A DNA stretch of 64,000 bases from Cristatella mucedo (Eukaryota > Bryozoa > Phylactolaemata > Cristatellidae), in NCBI GenBank assembly GCA_009760855.2, contig WPIO01000058.1, positions 2,224,001 through 2,288,000 on the forward strand, read 5' to 3'. A program made the position numbers and the translations under genes. Positions 28,101 through 43,100 of the stretch are shown one piece after another. Below the pieces are notes generated by a model, which saw only the letters and a program-made list of their open reading frames with translations, was not told the DNA's origin and made no database searches. Position 1 is the stretch's first letter. Each line of letters starts with the position of its first letter.

Positions 28101-31100
28101 CCGCAATGCAAGTTCATACAATGTGGAGGCGGATGCAAGACCACATGCTCTCGATCGCAGAAGTATAGGAGACCCCCTAGTTATGACGAGTAATAGGCAT
28201 TCGACAGTGAAACATTAAGCCAAAGCAACAAGTATTAATGTACACAATTTACATTAGGCCTTTCACGATGGCGGCTTTCATCAACCAGTGTACACACAAA
28301 AAATTAAGATATTGTGTCTTTGACCCTTGAAGTGTGCTAAAATATGAGGGTTTATAATTTAACAGCCCATTGACAACGACTGCAGTGTCTGTTTTGGAGG
28401 TCTCTTCTGTAACTCACTGCTTGCTGGTCTACCGGCATGTATAATCAGGCGATGACAGCTGTTGCAAAAATCCGCAGTCAGGCTTGTCTGTCGTGAGCGT
28501 CGCAGTTGCCACAACACACCACTACTTGCCGACCTGCACTGGCTCCGACAAGCAACGGATCGACTTCATGGTTTTGTCGCTCAATTTTAGATCACTTCAT
28601 TCTTTGGCTCCAGCCTATCTCTCAGATCTACTCCCCCACCAGGCCAAGCACCGTACCACCTGCTTTTCGGAATCCGACAGTCTACAAATACCTCGTACAA
28701 ACCTCAAATCCTTTGGAGACTGGGCATTTAGTTCGTATGCTCCCAAAGCCTGGAACTTCATCCCGACTTGCGTAAGAACATCCCCTGACGACCACATTTA
28801 AAAAGAACTTAAAAACACCTATTTAGGACAGCATTTAGTGGGTCCCTGTGATTCGCCCTTCACGTGCTTATGGGTGCTGACACTGTGCATGCTGCCACTA
28901 TCCACATTTGCATGTTGACCCTGTGCATGTCACCCCTAACCATGTTATTCATGTTGCTTATCAAGCATGATATTACTCACCATTCAATTGCATTTCCCTT
29001 TGCAGCAAATGTAAAGCGCCTAGAAAGAGATTGAGTTCTCTGAGGGCGCTTTATCAAGTGCATTATTATTATTGTTATTATTATTATGACTTAATTGCTG
29101 CATGATGAATCTATGCAAATTTAAAAATTCCTACTAATAACTCACTGCTGAAAAGTACAAATGTCCAAAACAAAACTTGTTTAATGACGAGTCGCTGTAA
29201 CATTAAAGTCGATATGCTAGCCATTTGGCCGATTTCCAAGTCCAAATTCTTTGCCTCAATCTCCAATAAAATTACACGTAAGTTCCAAATGTGCAAACAG
29301 AAAACTGAAAAATACCGGCAAGGTTGGGAAGGAATTTTGATACAGGCAGAGTAGTGTGCTCAGGGCTATTGAGCGAAACACTGAAAAGATCTGATTATAT
29401 TTCTAACTATTCAGAAAGCCAGACACAAGGCCTGTGAGGGTCGTTAACCACAAGTTCAAGTACCTTATGAAGACCTTTAAGGTGAACGATGGGATCAAAA
29501 GTAGCCCCATTTCCTGCAGGAAGTTTTGCAGGCAATGCATATGTCGAATCCATTAGGTTTTTCGAGTGCACCAACTTTTCAGCCAAAATTAACCATGCAT
29601 CAAGAAACTCTGCAATACTGTCTACAATATAGAAGTCATTACTCAGAAATGAATTAGATAAAAGTAAGCACATGCTTGTTCTTGATAAAGTTAAAACGTT
29701 AATTACCAGGTACTTCAGCAACGTCAGATTGAACTTGGCCACGAAAGGAAGCAGAGCTGGTATTATCATCCAGAGATCCCAGGGCTGTGTCGACAGCCCT
29801 ATAAAAAGTACATACAAATCTGACACAATTTGATCTACATAACACATACAAATGCCAAAACGATATCGCTAGATAAGATAAAACAATCATAACAGGTAAC
29901 TATATCAAGTGGCCAGACCTAATACCTGAAAAGAGCTATGTGGCCTTCTTCTTTCCAAAACTCTTGTAGCATAAGATGATATGCAAACTTGCTGTCATCG
30001 AACAGCATCGGGACAGTAAAACTGACTGAACACATGAGGAATGTCAACCTAAATATAAATATGGTATATTTCACAGGTTGCAAAATTGAACCAACAATAC
30101 TGCGAAAGTAATAATAACTATCAGGTCTAGCCAGGCAAACTTACCTCATCCTAGTGAGAGGCTCATCAGTTGGTGGCTGCCACGAAAGGCCATTTTTGGC
30201 AAGCTGGCACAACGCGTTCGTAACAGCCCGAGCAGCTGGGCTAGGTGCTACAGGCAGTGGAGTAGTAGACTGATGTGTACGACGCTGACGTAGTGGTGAA
30301 CCAACACACAACTTTACGAGAACTCCAAAGAGTTCTGCTAAAGAGCCACCAAGTCTGAAAAAAGCAATTGAACAAGAGATTTAGATAGATTATGAAAATC
30401 AATGACGAACGAATCCACTAAATAAGAAAATATGCAGATACCTGGAAGAGACATTAAGCAATGGCTTGATTTGTTTTATCTGCATCTGTAAAGTTGGGCT
30501 GAGTTTTTTCTTCTTGACTGCACCATCACCCTTAGCAGAATCTTCATCTGCACCTTCATCAAGCTCCATTGCTTGGATTAAGTTTTCTGATGTAGTTAGG
30601 GACTCCATTGCAGCTGTGACACCGACACTGCAACTATTCTCCATGTCAATATCTTTCTTATCACTTTCCAAGATATCTTTGGGAGAGAGCTTTGCCAAAT
30701 CAGCTGTAAAGGAAAGGCTACCTTCGTGAGAAGAAGGGTTCATTATCAGTACCTTAAGTGTATTTTTCCAAACAATAATGAGAAGATGGGTATAACAATC
30801 GAATATTGGTTGCTTGGAATAACTTCAAAGGTGGCACGTCTGATTTCGGTCATATAGGTTTTGCTATAAACGTCATCAAAACATCCTTAAATTGCATTAA
30901 CTTGTATCTGCCATCATAAACATGCATTGAAAAATCAATCAAATTCAGAAATTAGCTACTGCATTGTTGAACAAGTGGAGCTGAACTTTTTATTTCAAAT
31001 TTCACATCGATCCGTCAAGCATGGGTGTTATACAATTAACAGTACAAAATCCAAAACTGCAAGTGAAGCTGTTTTTAAGTCATAAGGATATATTTAAACA

Positions 31101-34100
31101 AGCTGCAAGCATGTAACTCGATATATACAGTTTCTACAAGTTAGGACGAGTCGTATATGATGCCATAACTTTAGACACAAGTTCTCACAAGTATGTCTCT
31201 TATGATAGGCAACCTAAGCAGATACTCGATTGTTGTAATAATCTCCTCAGTACTTTCTTGGCAGTTACTTTTAAGGTGCTACGATCAAAAACCAATTCGA
31301 TAGAAAATCAAGCAACTTAATATTCGTTCAGAACATACACACTCAAACGCAAAGGTATTTAGATGGCTGGGACAACCACCACGACTGCTGACTTTGCGCC
31401 AGCATTTTCAGTAAACAAACAATGCACTGGGTGCCATTAGAAAAAAACAATATGTTCCAGCAAGCATCATGCATCGAGCTAAACTTATGAAGTTAATATG
31501 ACGTTTCGCCTCCCTTACTTGCAAAGAACAGTCAGACCAACCCAGACAGGAAGCAAATCAAATGCTTGCTAACACTTACCGTTAGCTATTTCAGGTAAAG
31601 TATTTCTAGGCGTGCTACTCCAAAACGACTTGTCATTAGCTAAGCACATTGACTTTGTTGTCAAGTCGGCCTACTTTCAGTTGAGAAACATGTCCAAAAC
31701 CAGGAGTTTCTACATATGATAAATGGAAGCGATCATAACGGTTATAGGTATTGAAACAAACCCCAACCATTGCACGAAGACCAACTTGTGCTTAGTACTT
31801 TCCTAAGCCTGCTGACTTCCAAGTTATGCCTACTATGGTATATTTTTGAGACATGCTTAGAAAGGTCCAGGGGCTACTAAGCAGTGTGCAATAAATTCAT
31901 TAGAAACGCTGAAATAAAACAATAGGCTGTTTGTCTGTGGGGTCGAAGTACTCACCTTTACCAAATTCGGAGTTGATTGGCAACATTTCACCTGCATCGT
32001 CACTGCAGAGTGCAATGAGTACCGTCCCTTCCCAGACGAGATGCAAATAAAGCTGTGAAAGTTTCTTTAGTACTCGTTGACCAATCTCCGATCCCCATTG
32101 ATTCACTGATATAGTCCTTATGTCACTCTACAATAAGACAACCACATGATAAGTGAAGACACGAATTCAATTGCCAACTACTTGTCTTGGTTCAAGCTAA
32201 ATGATCAAATACTTCTTGAAGTCCTCAATCAGCATAAAACAACACAACTGATCAGGTACCCACAAATTCGTGCAAATTCTAGTAGAGCTCATTCATTTAT
32301 AAGGAGAAAAACATACAACACATGGTCCAACAAGCTATATAGCACCACAGAACAGACGTTTCCTACTAGCTGATTTAACAGCCTCTTTTGTATAGCGACA
32401 TAAGAGCCTTTACGACTATCACCAATGCTTACAGCAACGATAAAGAATCGCCCACCACAGGATTCGAACCCACGACATCGGGGCCAAGGTCGTGAAAAGC
32501 AACCACCTTACTTAGTGAGCCATCAAGGCCTACGACTTTTTCCTAAACTTGGGGAAAAAGGATGTCGCATCAAAAAAAAAGAATGTCGCATCCAGCACAA
32601 GATCTAGACCTCTGGTTTAGTGGTACAGTGCTCTTACCAAAGGCACAATCGAAATTAAAATTTCTCTTGCTATTCAACGAATCGTTTTAAAGCCAGGGGT
32701 TTAAATCTCCACTGTTGCACTTGAGTCGAACCCCGGTGAACTGGGTTAGTGAATATTTATTATTACAATTGCAAATTTGGTACCAAGCAGCAACCATCAC
32801 ACGTGTAGTGATCGTTATACGCGAGAGTGCGTTCCAGCTACTACAGAAGATTGCATTTTATTTGTCCCACACCTTATCGCACATCAACATGGCAACCACT
32901 GATCCTCTATGGTGACCAATTCCAGGTTTTGAGCTAATTTAGGTCAAAATGCCTATTTTTCCAGGCATTTTTTTTTTACTAGACGTCATAGATTGCCTTT
33001 TTTGTCTAAGCAGCAAAACAAGTTCAGTGTTTTCTCTATCATTCATCCCGTTAACTACTCAATTCCGTCAAATAATCCTCAAGAAGCCACACAATGGTGA
33101 GAGGTAAGTGAAAAAGATAAGCACAACACTATTTTCTGATACGTACGATCTGCACACACACTTGTCTCATGTCACAACCCCTTGCTAAAAAGAAGGAAAT
33201 TTCCCACCTCCTTGCAAGAGCAAAATAGACAGACAGCCAATTGAAACACTGAAATATATATAATGCAGTCAATTCTTCTCTAAACATGCCACAGTCATTG
33301 CCAACATTTTTTTTGGCACGAGCGGCCAACTTTTGTGTCTAGCTTGTCTTTCTAAAGATCTATCACTGCATGATAGCAAAAGCAAGATGCCTACCTGTCC
33401 TAGCCTGCAGACATGGACAAACATCTTCACGTATGCGTGAGTAGCCGAAAGGGCATGAAGTAAAGGAGTGTTGTTTAATGATGGCTCGGAGCTGCTGGAA
33501 CCAGCCGTGACCGAGCTAGCTGTCTGTGGGTAGCTGCTCAACGAGCTTGTTGATGTCGATACAACCATTGAATTAGCTAGCTCGTGCAACAGAGCACTTC
33601 CGCCTGGTGGGGGCAAAGGCTTATACAAAGAATCAAGCATATCGAGAACTTTCTCTAGCTGCTCCAGTCCTTCCTTGAGCACCTTCTGCTCGTGACAAAG
33701 TTTCTAAAATAAACAAACTCACGCGCCTTGGACAAGAATTAAAGAACAGGACAGCCCATTATGTTATAAAACGTAAAGCCAAGTGAACTCGAGTATACAC
33801 ACGTGCATGAGCATACACAAGCATAAGACCAACCATTATTGTAAAGCAAGTATCCACAAAATACATCAAAGCAATATCGACAGCTTCTGCAGACACTTCC
33901 ACAATGATTATAATTGCTGGGTCAATGGTAATGTCAATTACCACACTGCAGCATTTAGTAACACCCATGCAGATTCAGACATATGCACGATAGGCAAGTA
34001 AATAGATTACTCTTCTATAAAGAAACATCTGGCTATTTCAGACTAACCTACAAAATATGGCCTTCATAATTTAACCTCTCGACTATTTAAGTATCTACCG

Positions 34101-37100
34101 TGGGAGTAACTTGCACTTACCATTTCCGTGAACATGCTACTCAAATCTTAAGCAGATAACCCAGGCAGCCTGCTGATAACTCGGACGTAGCCGACTGCCA
34201 TTGATAGGATCTGACAAGATGAGCATATTGAGACAATTTAAGACCAAGATATGTTCTTTGCTGTTCAGCCTAATGCAAATTAGTAAAGCAGATGGGCACA
34301 TTGTGCTTTGGCCTGTAGACCTAAGACGAGAACCTGGAGAACACGGTTCAGAGCAATGAGGTTAAGTAATTCATTTGTATAATTATTTCATTATTTATAT
34401 AATTCATTTGTATAGCGCCACAAGAGAACTTAATCTCAATTGAGACTAAGTTCTCTTAGGGTGCTATAAAAATGAACAATATTTATCATTAATTTTTAAT
34501 GACACCAAACATACTGTAAGGGCAACAAAGCAATGCTTTTCAGGCATTAGGTGCCAAGACCATAGTTGGTCGAGCCCATCTCATGATCTCAACCCTAGCG
34601 GCTATCTCTTGGACAGGGTAGAGCGCTCAGTTAGAGCAGAGAATTTGCAGCTAATCATCCCTCGAGCAGCTGATTGGTCGGCTAAAGCAGTTGCAGTACT
34701 GCATATTTCAGGATGCTTGTCGAAAGCTGACCGTGTCAATGCCCCAGCAAATACATGGAGTTACCAAGAATATGGTTGGTCTGACATATTGATATAATTA
34801 TCTACATATGCATATACAACCTTGGTTGTGGTATGTGTGCGGGTATGTGTGTACAAACAAACTCAGGCGCAAAAATCCGAGCAGTATGGCCTCCAATGCT
34901 CTCGCCATAAAATAAACAAACCCATAAACATTACGTAATTTCCTATGGAAAGTAGACTATATAAGCTATGCCCTCGAATACCACCACATAGCCTTAAACA
35001 TTACATACCCCATATAAAAGAATAGTTGCTTACCAGCAGTACGGTGCACACCGACGACACAGCTTGACAAGCTGGCGAAGAAGGGAAATCGAGTGGCAAG
35101 TTCGGTAGTCGCAGTATTTCCATTATTGGTGTAAGGCCACCCTGTATGATAAATTCCTTGCAGTGATCATCAGTTGTGTTGTTGCTCATGATAGCATCAA
35201 CAAACTTCATCTGAAAATTAAAGATGCCTAAATGTACAGGACAGTTTTGATTTTTTTTTTAAAGCACTGCCATAGCCAACTATTATGAAAAGTGCATAAT
35301 GAACAAAACCATGCTAATAATACAAGTCCTGCTTTTGAGGCAGCCCTTTCACTCCTAGACCAACTCGGCACTCGATGCAGTCGAGTATGCTTTTGTATCT
35401 CCGTCAGTAACTCCACAAAGTCATAAAGACCATGTGGGTGTTACGCAGGAGAGTTTTGCATAGCGCACTCACAGCCTAAGCGGCTTTCGGCAAGCATTCG
35501 GCAGCCAACAGACTTCGTCTCACGAAACAAAGAGCAAGTGGGAAGCATAGCAGAGTCAGGAGAGCAGTTGAGGTAGTGAGTAGCATAGAAGTAGCAGTTC
35601 AGGACTGCTGAAAAAGATAGCCCAAGATCTAGTACTTCACAGCCCAGGTGATAGGCTTGAGGGCTACAAAGTCAGTGTCGGGTAATTCTTTATTGCTTGC
35701 TGCAAGCAGGATGAAAGCCACCGAGTCTGTTTAGCTGCTAAACAAGTGAGGATATTTCTTTGTATTAATAAGTCTATTGAATTAACTGACATTTTGTTAC
35801 TACGCCTTAGCATAGTAGTTAGTTGTAAAGTAGGCTAAGTAATCAGCCGAACAAACTGATTTAACAGCATAGCATGTTCCTCTAAAAGAGAGACAAAGGT
35901 ACCACACTAACAATAGTCTACTGAGCACTCGTAACAGCTCTACGTGCCTCCGTGGAAGCAGGTTTTGGCTGAAGGGTGTCATCACGCATTGATATGGAGT
36001 GATTCGTTGTCTTTGACAAATTAAGCAGTGCTCCAATACGTTGGCACATCAGATTCTGATCAACGGGGGGGGGCCATCTATTGATTCGGACAGGCATTTA
36101 TTTGGATAAATTCTTAAAGAAAAAAATAAAACCGAGTGCTTTAGATAAGCATAGCAATGCAGCCACTGTACATTACACGCACGATAAATATCTGCATTAT
36201 TACAAATACAAACTTCAATGAGTTTTATATTCATGCCCGGCTTTTTTGCACTCTTCGTTTATAGTAGTATGCAGCCTCGACGCCCTAGTCTTCAAGGTAA
36301 ACGATTCTTGTCATTGGGGTCAAGGACAGGAATCCTGCTAATGGGATTTTTGTCGGCCTATTGCTAAACAAAATCAGGTGAAGGGCTACAGGGCCAAGAT
36401 GATTAACCACCCCCTTAAAATAATGCCATAAGAATTTTGAATATAATTCAAATTCATATAAATACTATCCCCTTCAACTAATTCATATAAATCTAAATAA
36501 CCTACATAATATGCCGTTGGTGACAGCCTACGATGACCAAGCTAGTACACAGGAATGAAAACAATTTGAAATTATCGTGTGGCTTCTGGGGGAAAAAGAT
36601 CAAAGAGGTGGTCAATACATGACAGGCATTTATGTCAATATTACCGACTCTTCTTACCCTCGGCTATTGTATGAAGAGTAACTATAGCAAATCTTACCCT
36701 ACCTGAATAATAATTCTGAACAAACACGAAATTCTGTTTCAAGCTACTACAACTCGGTGTCTCATGCAGTTTCTAGGAATTATAATAATCTCCAACTCTA
36801 TGCTTCATAACATATATATGGCTACATTCTACTTGACCTTGTCACGTAGAAACTGACAGCAGCAGCTACGAAAAATAACGAGTAAATGAGGATTGGTGGC
36901 TTACCATCAGATCAATAGGCACAATACTGAGATAAGACACACGATGTCCATGAACAGGTAAACATAAATGAAGTGCTTGAAATTAGAAAACTATTCTGCA
37001 CAGTGCCATCATGAAGATCCCGATTTAATCGAAGATATTCCGAAGTTTTGAAGATTGCTGGCTAAAAAAACTTAACCATAGCATAGGACTTGCATGAGTA

Positions 37101-40100
37101 AGCAATAACTGTAACAAATCGTGAAGTGCAAACTACCACCTTGGTTTTCTTACCAGATGCGAAACAAACGAAAGGTCTTGTTTTTTTGCATTATCTAGGG
37201 TAATCTGTGGATTCTGACTGACCTAATCACTACGCTAAGACGTAGAAACAAAACACCAGTTTATTCAATAGCCTTATTAATACAAAGAAATATCCTCACT
37301 TGTAGAGTAGCAAAACAGACTTGGTGGCTTTCATCCTGCTTGCAGCAGGCAATAAAGAACTACCCTACACTGACTTTGTAGCCCTCAAGCCCATCACCCA
37401 GGCTGCGAAGCTCTAAATCTTGGGCTAAAAGCATACTGGACTGGCACTCGTCTTGAGGAATATCAGTATATAGTACATCCGAAGCACAGTGTACTAAGAT
37501 TAACTGGATGAATTTCGTGTCGGGCACTTTTGCCAGCACTCATGAAGAGTTCTTCCAACCATGCTTTTTGAGCATGCACAACCATAAGCTTGACATGGTT
37601 CGAAGAGATGCAAGAAATCGACGATGATGTAAAAAGTACAAACTTATCAAAAGCACTTTCTGATAAACAGTAACTTTTCTGGTATTACTCAAGACTTCTA
37701 AAATATTTCTAAACAGCATATCAACTATATTTTTATCGCAAAGCCTAATTGGCTGTTTTTTTCTCCAACTACACTATTGATTTGTTGCATAGTCTCATAA
37801 AGGGTTGGGTCGGGTCTATGTCGAGTCTACAAGCAGTTGTAATATAGTTACATACCGTACAACAAAGGATAGGACTGGTAAAAACACTCACGTAAGAAAA
37901 TACAAAGCAGTACGATGAGAAAATGCAAACTGAAGGCACTCCGGGAAAGCACCTACTTCAGATAAAAAATAAAGTAAGAAAAAAGGGCTCTTTGTGCATA
38001 TGTAAATTCGACACGTACCACATTCAGTATGTAGTCCATAAGTGGGACATGTAAGGGCTCAGCAGAGCTCATAGGCGAGCTACAAAATGAATAGCACCAA
38101 GTTACAGCAAACCGTCACACTTTCTCGACTGAGCCATGCACACAGCACCTAAGTCATCCTAGGGATTGTATCAAACCCCTCTCGCTCACATTCAAACACA
38201 AGAAATATCGCAGCTCAGAAGCGTTATTTATTTTAGATGTAAAAACCTGCTTTACCGACAAGCTAAGAGTAAGGCTAACCAACAGGGCATACGTTTGCTG
38301 TTTTACTTTCTAAAAAGGGCTCGTCTCCTTAAGACACTAATCCATCCCCTAAGCGGTCTTAACTGACAGGTAAACTAGTCAGGCATAACAGAAGGTTTTA
38401 GCAAGCAATTGTCCAGTCTCACTTCTTTTTTTATTGGGTCCAAAATTCTCGTTAAGATTGTCTCTAAGCAGCTTGTAGAAGAAATTGAGAAGAACAAACG
38501 GAAAAATATATTTCACTCGGGATTCAAGCAACATGATTCCACTAAAACTGCTCTCCTCAGGGTAACCAACAAGATCCTAATATGCACTGGGTTGTTGACA
38601 TGCAGGCATGTACTGCTTGCATGTGAAGGCGACTGAAACACGAATGTACCCTCCAATATTTATAAAAGTGGGTTGTTCACACATTCAGATTAACCATCGT
38701 CCGATAAGTGCATGATTATGACATTTGACGACAGACAAATAGCCTAGGAATGCATCAACTGCTAGGTTGCTAGGAAAATCAATCTCTTCTAGACTAGCAG
38801 CTAAAAATTATATTGTTTTAAAGCTTTTTTTTTAGAATGCATAAGCTGACAATTACTGGACTGCCCATAACGGTCATTGCAGGTCACTGTTTACGAGGCC
38901 AATTAGCCAGCAGACAACCCAGCTAACTACTGAGATATAACGTCAGGAAGCAGTCAACAGGATAATATCAAAACCAAAGATACAAATTTCTCGAGTCGCC
39001 ACAATCCCAGGAATTCAGTTTGTGACCGAAGTTGATACTGCAGTCCCGACACTTACCGTATCAGATAAATGAATAACGAAAAAGTGCTCTGCAAATCCTA
39101 GCTATTGAACTAATGATACCTGCCTTAGTATTTAATGGTAGCACTTTAATGAATAAAACCAGCAACGTGCTGTCTTCTTAGCTAGGAAATAATATAAATT
39201 CACGATAGCAAAAAGAAACACATCATATAAAACCTTAGAAGCTTATGAAATTAAGAAAAACAATGAAAAGAAACAGGCTGTATGTATCAAACTTGGAAAG
39301 ACACAAGCCAATTAACCTATATGTGAACACAAGAGCTTGATAAAAACAACCACAAAAACGACCAAATATTCCTGCACTAAACAGTATCCCCACAAATCAA
39401 ATGAGATGTCTGAAGAAATTACCTGTCGGCAACTGTCTCAGGTCTGGCACGTGGAGTACCAATGACGCTGATATTTGATGATTCTTCATCATCATCATCA
39501 GACGACACAAGGTCGCCAGAATGTGCTGCGGGTGATGACATTATGCTTGCCGATGTAGCCTGTGTATCTGCTTTAACCGACTGGCATATGCAGTTTGGAT
39601 CCCGTCCCAAGCGGAGTATTTCCTTTAACAGCTGAAAGACATCTAATTAGGATATGAATCTAATAAGAATATAATTAAGGCAAGCTTCATTTGAGCATTA
39701 CCTGTCAATGGTAGCAACAATCGTGCATATTGCAGGGAGGGAAAAGCTGCTTCAGGCATAAAACAAACATAAACTCAAACCAATATGACAACGCAGATAT
39801 TCAAATGGAATCACAGCGAGTAGAAAAACAAAAAATTTGAAAAACTAATGCAACATATACAACATGAAATAAGGAACAAGATTCAAGCACATCCACAGTT
39901 CACGAACCCCGACAATGGCCTTGATTGCCTCAGAGCGCAAAGCTGGCTGGTGACGCATCAGCTCGTCCATGGCTGTGCCCAGGTTATTAGCTGTGTCAGC
40001 CAGGGTAAGGGAGTGCTTGCGTCTCTTCATTGCGGGCAGGTACTCGGGTGAAAGCAACACTTGAAAAAGCTTGTCAAAAGGCTTGTATTCAACAAATGCT

Positions 40101-43100
40101 TCCAGACCACGAGCATTGAGACAGAGTGCACTGAAGACGTTTGGTAATGCAGCAAGCACCTCTCGGGTAGCAGGAACCTACAAATGGACAGTTTGTAATC
40201 TAACATTCAAAGATGACAACCATATCAGCACTTACAGAAAGGTTCACCAGCATATATGTATGTATGTACGCATGCATGCATGCATTTCAATCTGTAACAT
40301 CGCTAAGTCAGACAGCCTAAAGTAAGTTAAAAAACTCTATAGCATACTCAAGGCGTAAGCGCATTTAGGGGCGCAAACAGACTCCATATCTTGCGGCAAA
40401 GAGAAAGCGTGAAGCATGGCTGAGTCGTAAGGGATTTCAAAGAAGTGAGAGGCACAGAAGTACCAGAGTAAGGACTGCTGGAAAGGATCGCCAAATCGAC
40501 AGAACAATGCTCGAGTGCCGCGTCTTCATTTCCAATGAGATCAAAACTGAAGATACGGGAGCAATACAAATAGTGTTGTAACCACATCCTCAAACAATTT
40601 AACACAAAATGCCTCGGATGGCATGACCATGTTGAAACATCATGACAAAAACAAGGGGTCAAAACAACAGTACTCACATCTTTTACAAGAAGAGCATGGA
40701 GTATCACATCAGTCAATCCCTTGTCTTGGAGAGATGATAGCAGTGATGGTTCTTGGAAGACGAAAACAGTAACGACATCCATTGCTATTAACGGTATTAT
40801 AAGCAACATTTTTTCATGTAGCAAAAAATGTCTAACCTTTATCCGCTAATATTGAAGTGAGGAAAGCTATAGTGTAGTTCAGACATAGCCAAGTAAGCTC
40901 AAAAATAGGGACTAACAGCAATACCAAGATAGGTGATGTACCACTGGCCACATTGTCATCATTGTGAAACAGCAGTGTGAAAACAAGCATCGATAAGCCC
41001 ATACCTAAAAGAAGCAACGAGGGTCCATAGTACTCAGCATTACTGATGATATGTTTGAGCGATTTCGGTAGATTACCATCCATCACTAAAGGTAAAAAGG
41101 AATCACTCAGACACAACAGCAAATGGCAGAAGGCCTGGCAGCACAGTCCGCCAGTCACAGCAGTGCACTTACGGTGACGAATGCTGTCAGACAATGATGG
41201 ATCAGGAATGGCTTTTTTCAGGAAATTCAGAATCGACTTTAATAGAGCAGCTCGTTGTGGCAAGCACAGTAAGCCTGAGAAAATAAAAGCTCATATAAGA
41301 AATATCAAAGACTAAGGCATCCTTTAATTAATGCAAAAGCAACACTGCTGCATATACATGATGGTAGTTGATGAACAAAAGCTAGTCAATAAAAACGGAT
41401 TTAGACCGTGAATAAATCGCTATCCAAAGAGCTAAAAACACGGCTTAAAGCAGCTTTCAAAAGGTTGAATTTAGTTAGAATCAAATATAATTTTTCTGGT
41501 CATCAGTAGCAGATAAAGAAATTCACATATCTAGCCTAGAAGGGTGGGTGACCTGTCACCGGCAGTTGGAACAAAACATGATAAAGCAACTAGCCGACAA
41601 GCTCAAGATACCGATTGATGTAAGAGCTTAAGTAATACCGAAATTCCAAACGAATACAAAGTTAAAAAGTTGGCTAGCAATAGCCTCATTTGTATAGCGG
41701 CAGAAGAGCCTTAACGGCTATCACCACAGTTTGCAGTAAGCAATAAAAGATCGCCCATCCTCGGACTCAAACCTACAACCTGGGTCGTGAAAAAACAGGT
41801 ACATATGCTGGAAAACAAGCCGGAGCGATATACTGAGCAAAAGTAATTTCCCAGACATCCAGTAAATTATGACAATGCTGGTGCAATTTGCAAGTCTAAA
41901 GTAGGTCTGAGACATAACCCGGTCTGCCGATGCTGCTACTTGCACTGCTGGAATTGAGACTGGAAGCCCAGCACATTCTCAACTCAAGGGCTCCGACCGC
42001 TGATCATTTGGTCAGGTCTTGGAAATCAAGCAACTTTAGCGAATTCCACCAGGAAACAGGTCAAAAGTAGTAGAGCCATGGCAAGACCTTTTAAGGACGG
42101 TACCTTATCTCGTCTCACCCAATCGCGAAGAGCAAATACTTAACTCCTGGGCGAAAATGCAGGGGCAAGCAAGTTAATATGCAAGACTAGAGAAGTACAT
42201 CGATGAGAACATACCACTACTACTGTCACTAATTGACATCAAGCCAAAAAAACGGTTCCCCTGTCTTTGGTCACCAGAGGGATAAGACAGGTGCTGGGAC
42301 AGGGTTGACACCATTGATGAAGGGTGATTTGCAGCAGTCAACAAAAGAATAGTCAGACCAAGAAACTAGCAAATTTACAAAAATGCAAGAGTTTCTAAAT
42401 TCTCATTAACTATAATAGGCACAGAACCTTGAATGCTGTGCATTGTAACATTTTCTGTTCGTTCTTGATCAGCCGAATGGCATACGGCTCGTCAAACGAC
42501 AAAAATACTCGAGAACAATAGGGTAGCAGTTGTTCTAGTATGCAGGGATACAGCAAGCATAAAAGTTACACATGAGTAAAGCATGCAGGCGTATACCGAT
42601 CAAAATAGGTTCACATTACCTCTTCTTAGCTGTAGGGTTGGTGATTCTGCTGGCATGGAGGCTATATCTTCTGAAGTGCCTGTTGCACCTTCGGCCCTGA
42701 CATCGATGTTCCCATCACTTATTCCATCCTGGTCCACACTCATTGGTTCAACACTTGCTGAAGGTGTGCGCTTTGGACGAATCACAAATGGCTGCTCTTT
42801 TCGGCACAAGTCAACCTCGTGCTACAGAGCAAGTGAAAATGTTGGTATAATACATAAGTATATCAAACATGACATGTACTTTTGCAAGTCGTCAACACGA
42901 TAGTTAGTTGCATATCCCGAGCAACTTCAGCAATGCCATATCAAATCAATTTCAAGGCTAACAACAACGTGAAAGCTAACGACACGTGATGGAATTACTG
43001 AGTCGAGTAAACTCCTAGACGTGACAGGTAGGTGCTACAGATGAACTGGATAGTCAGAACACCAATAGCACATCCCCTACCAATATCAACATGAGCAGTA

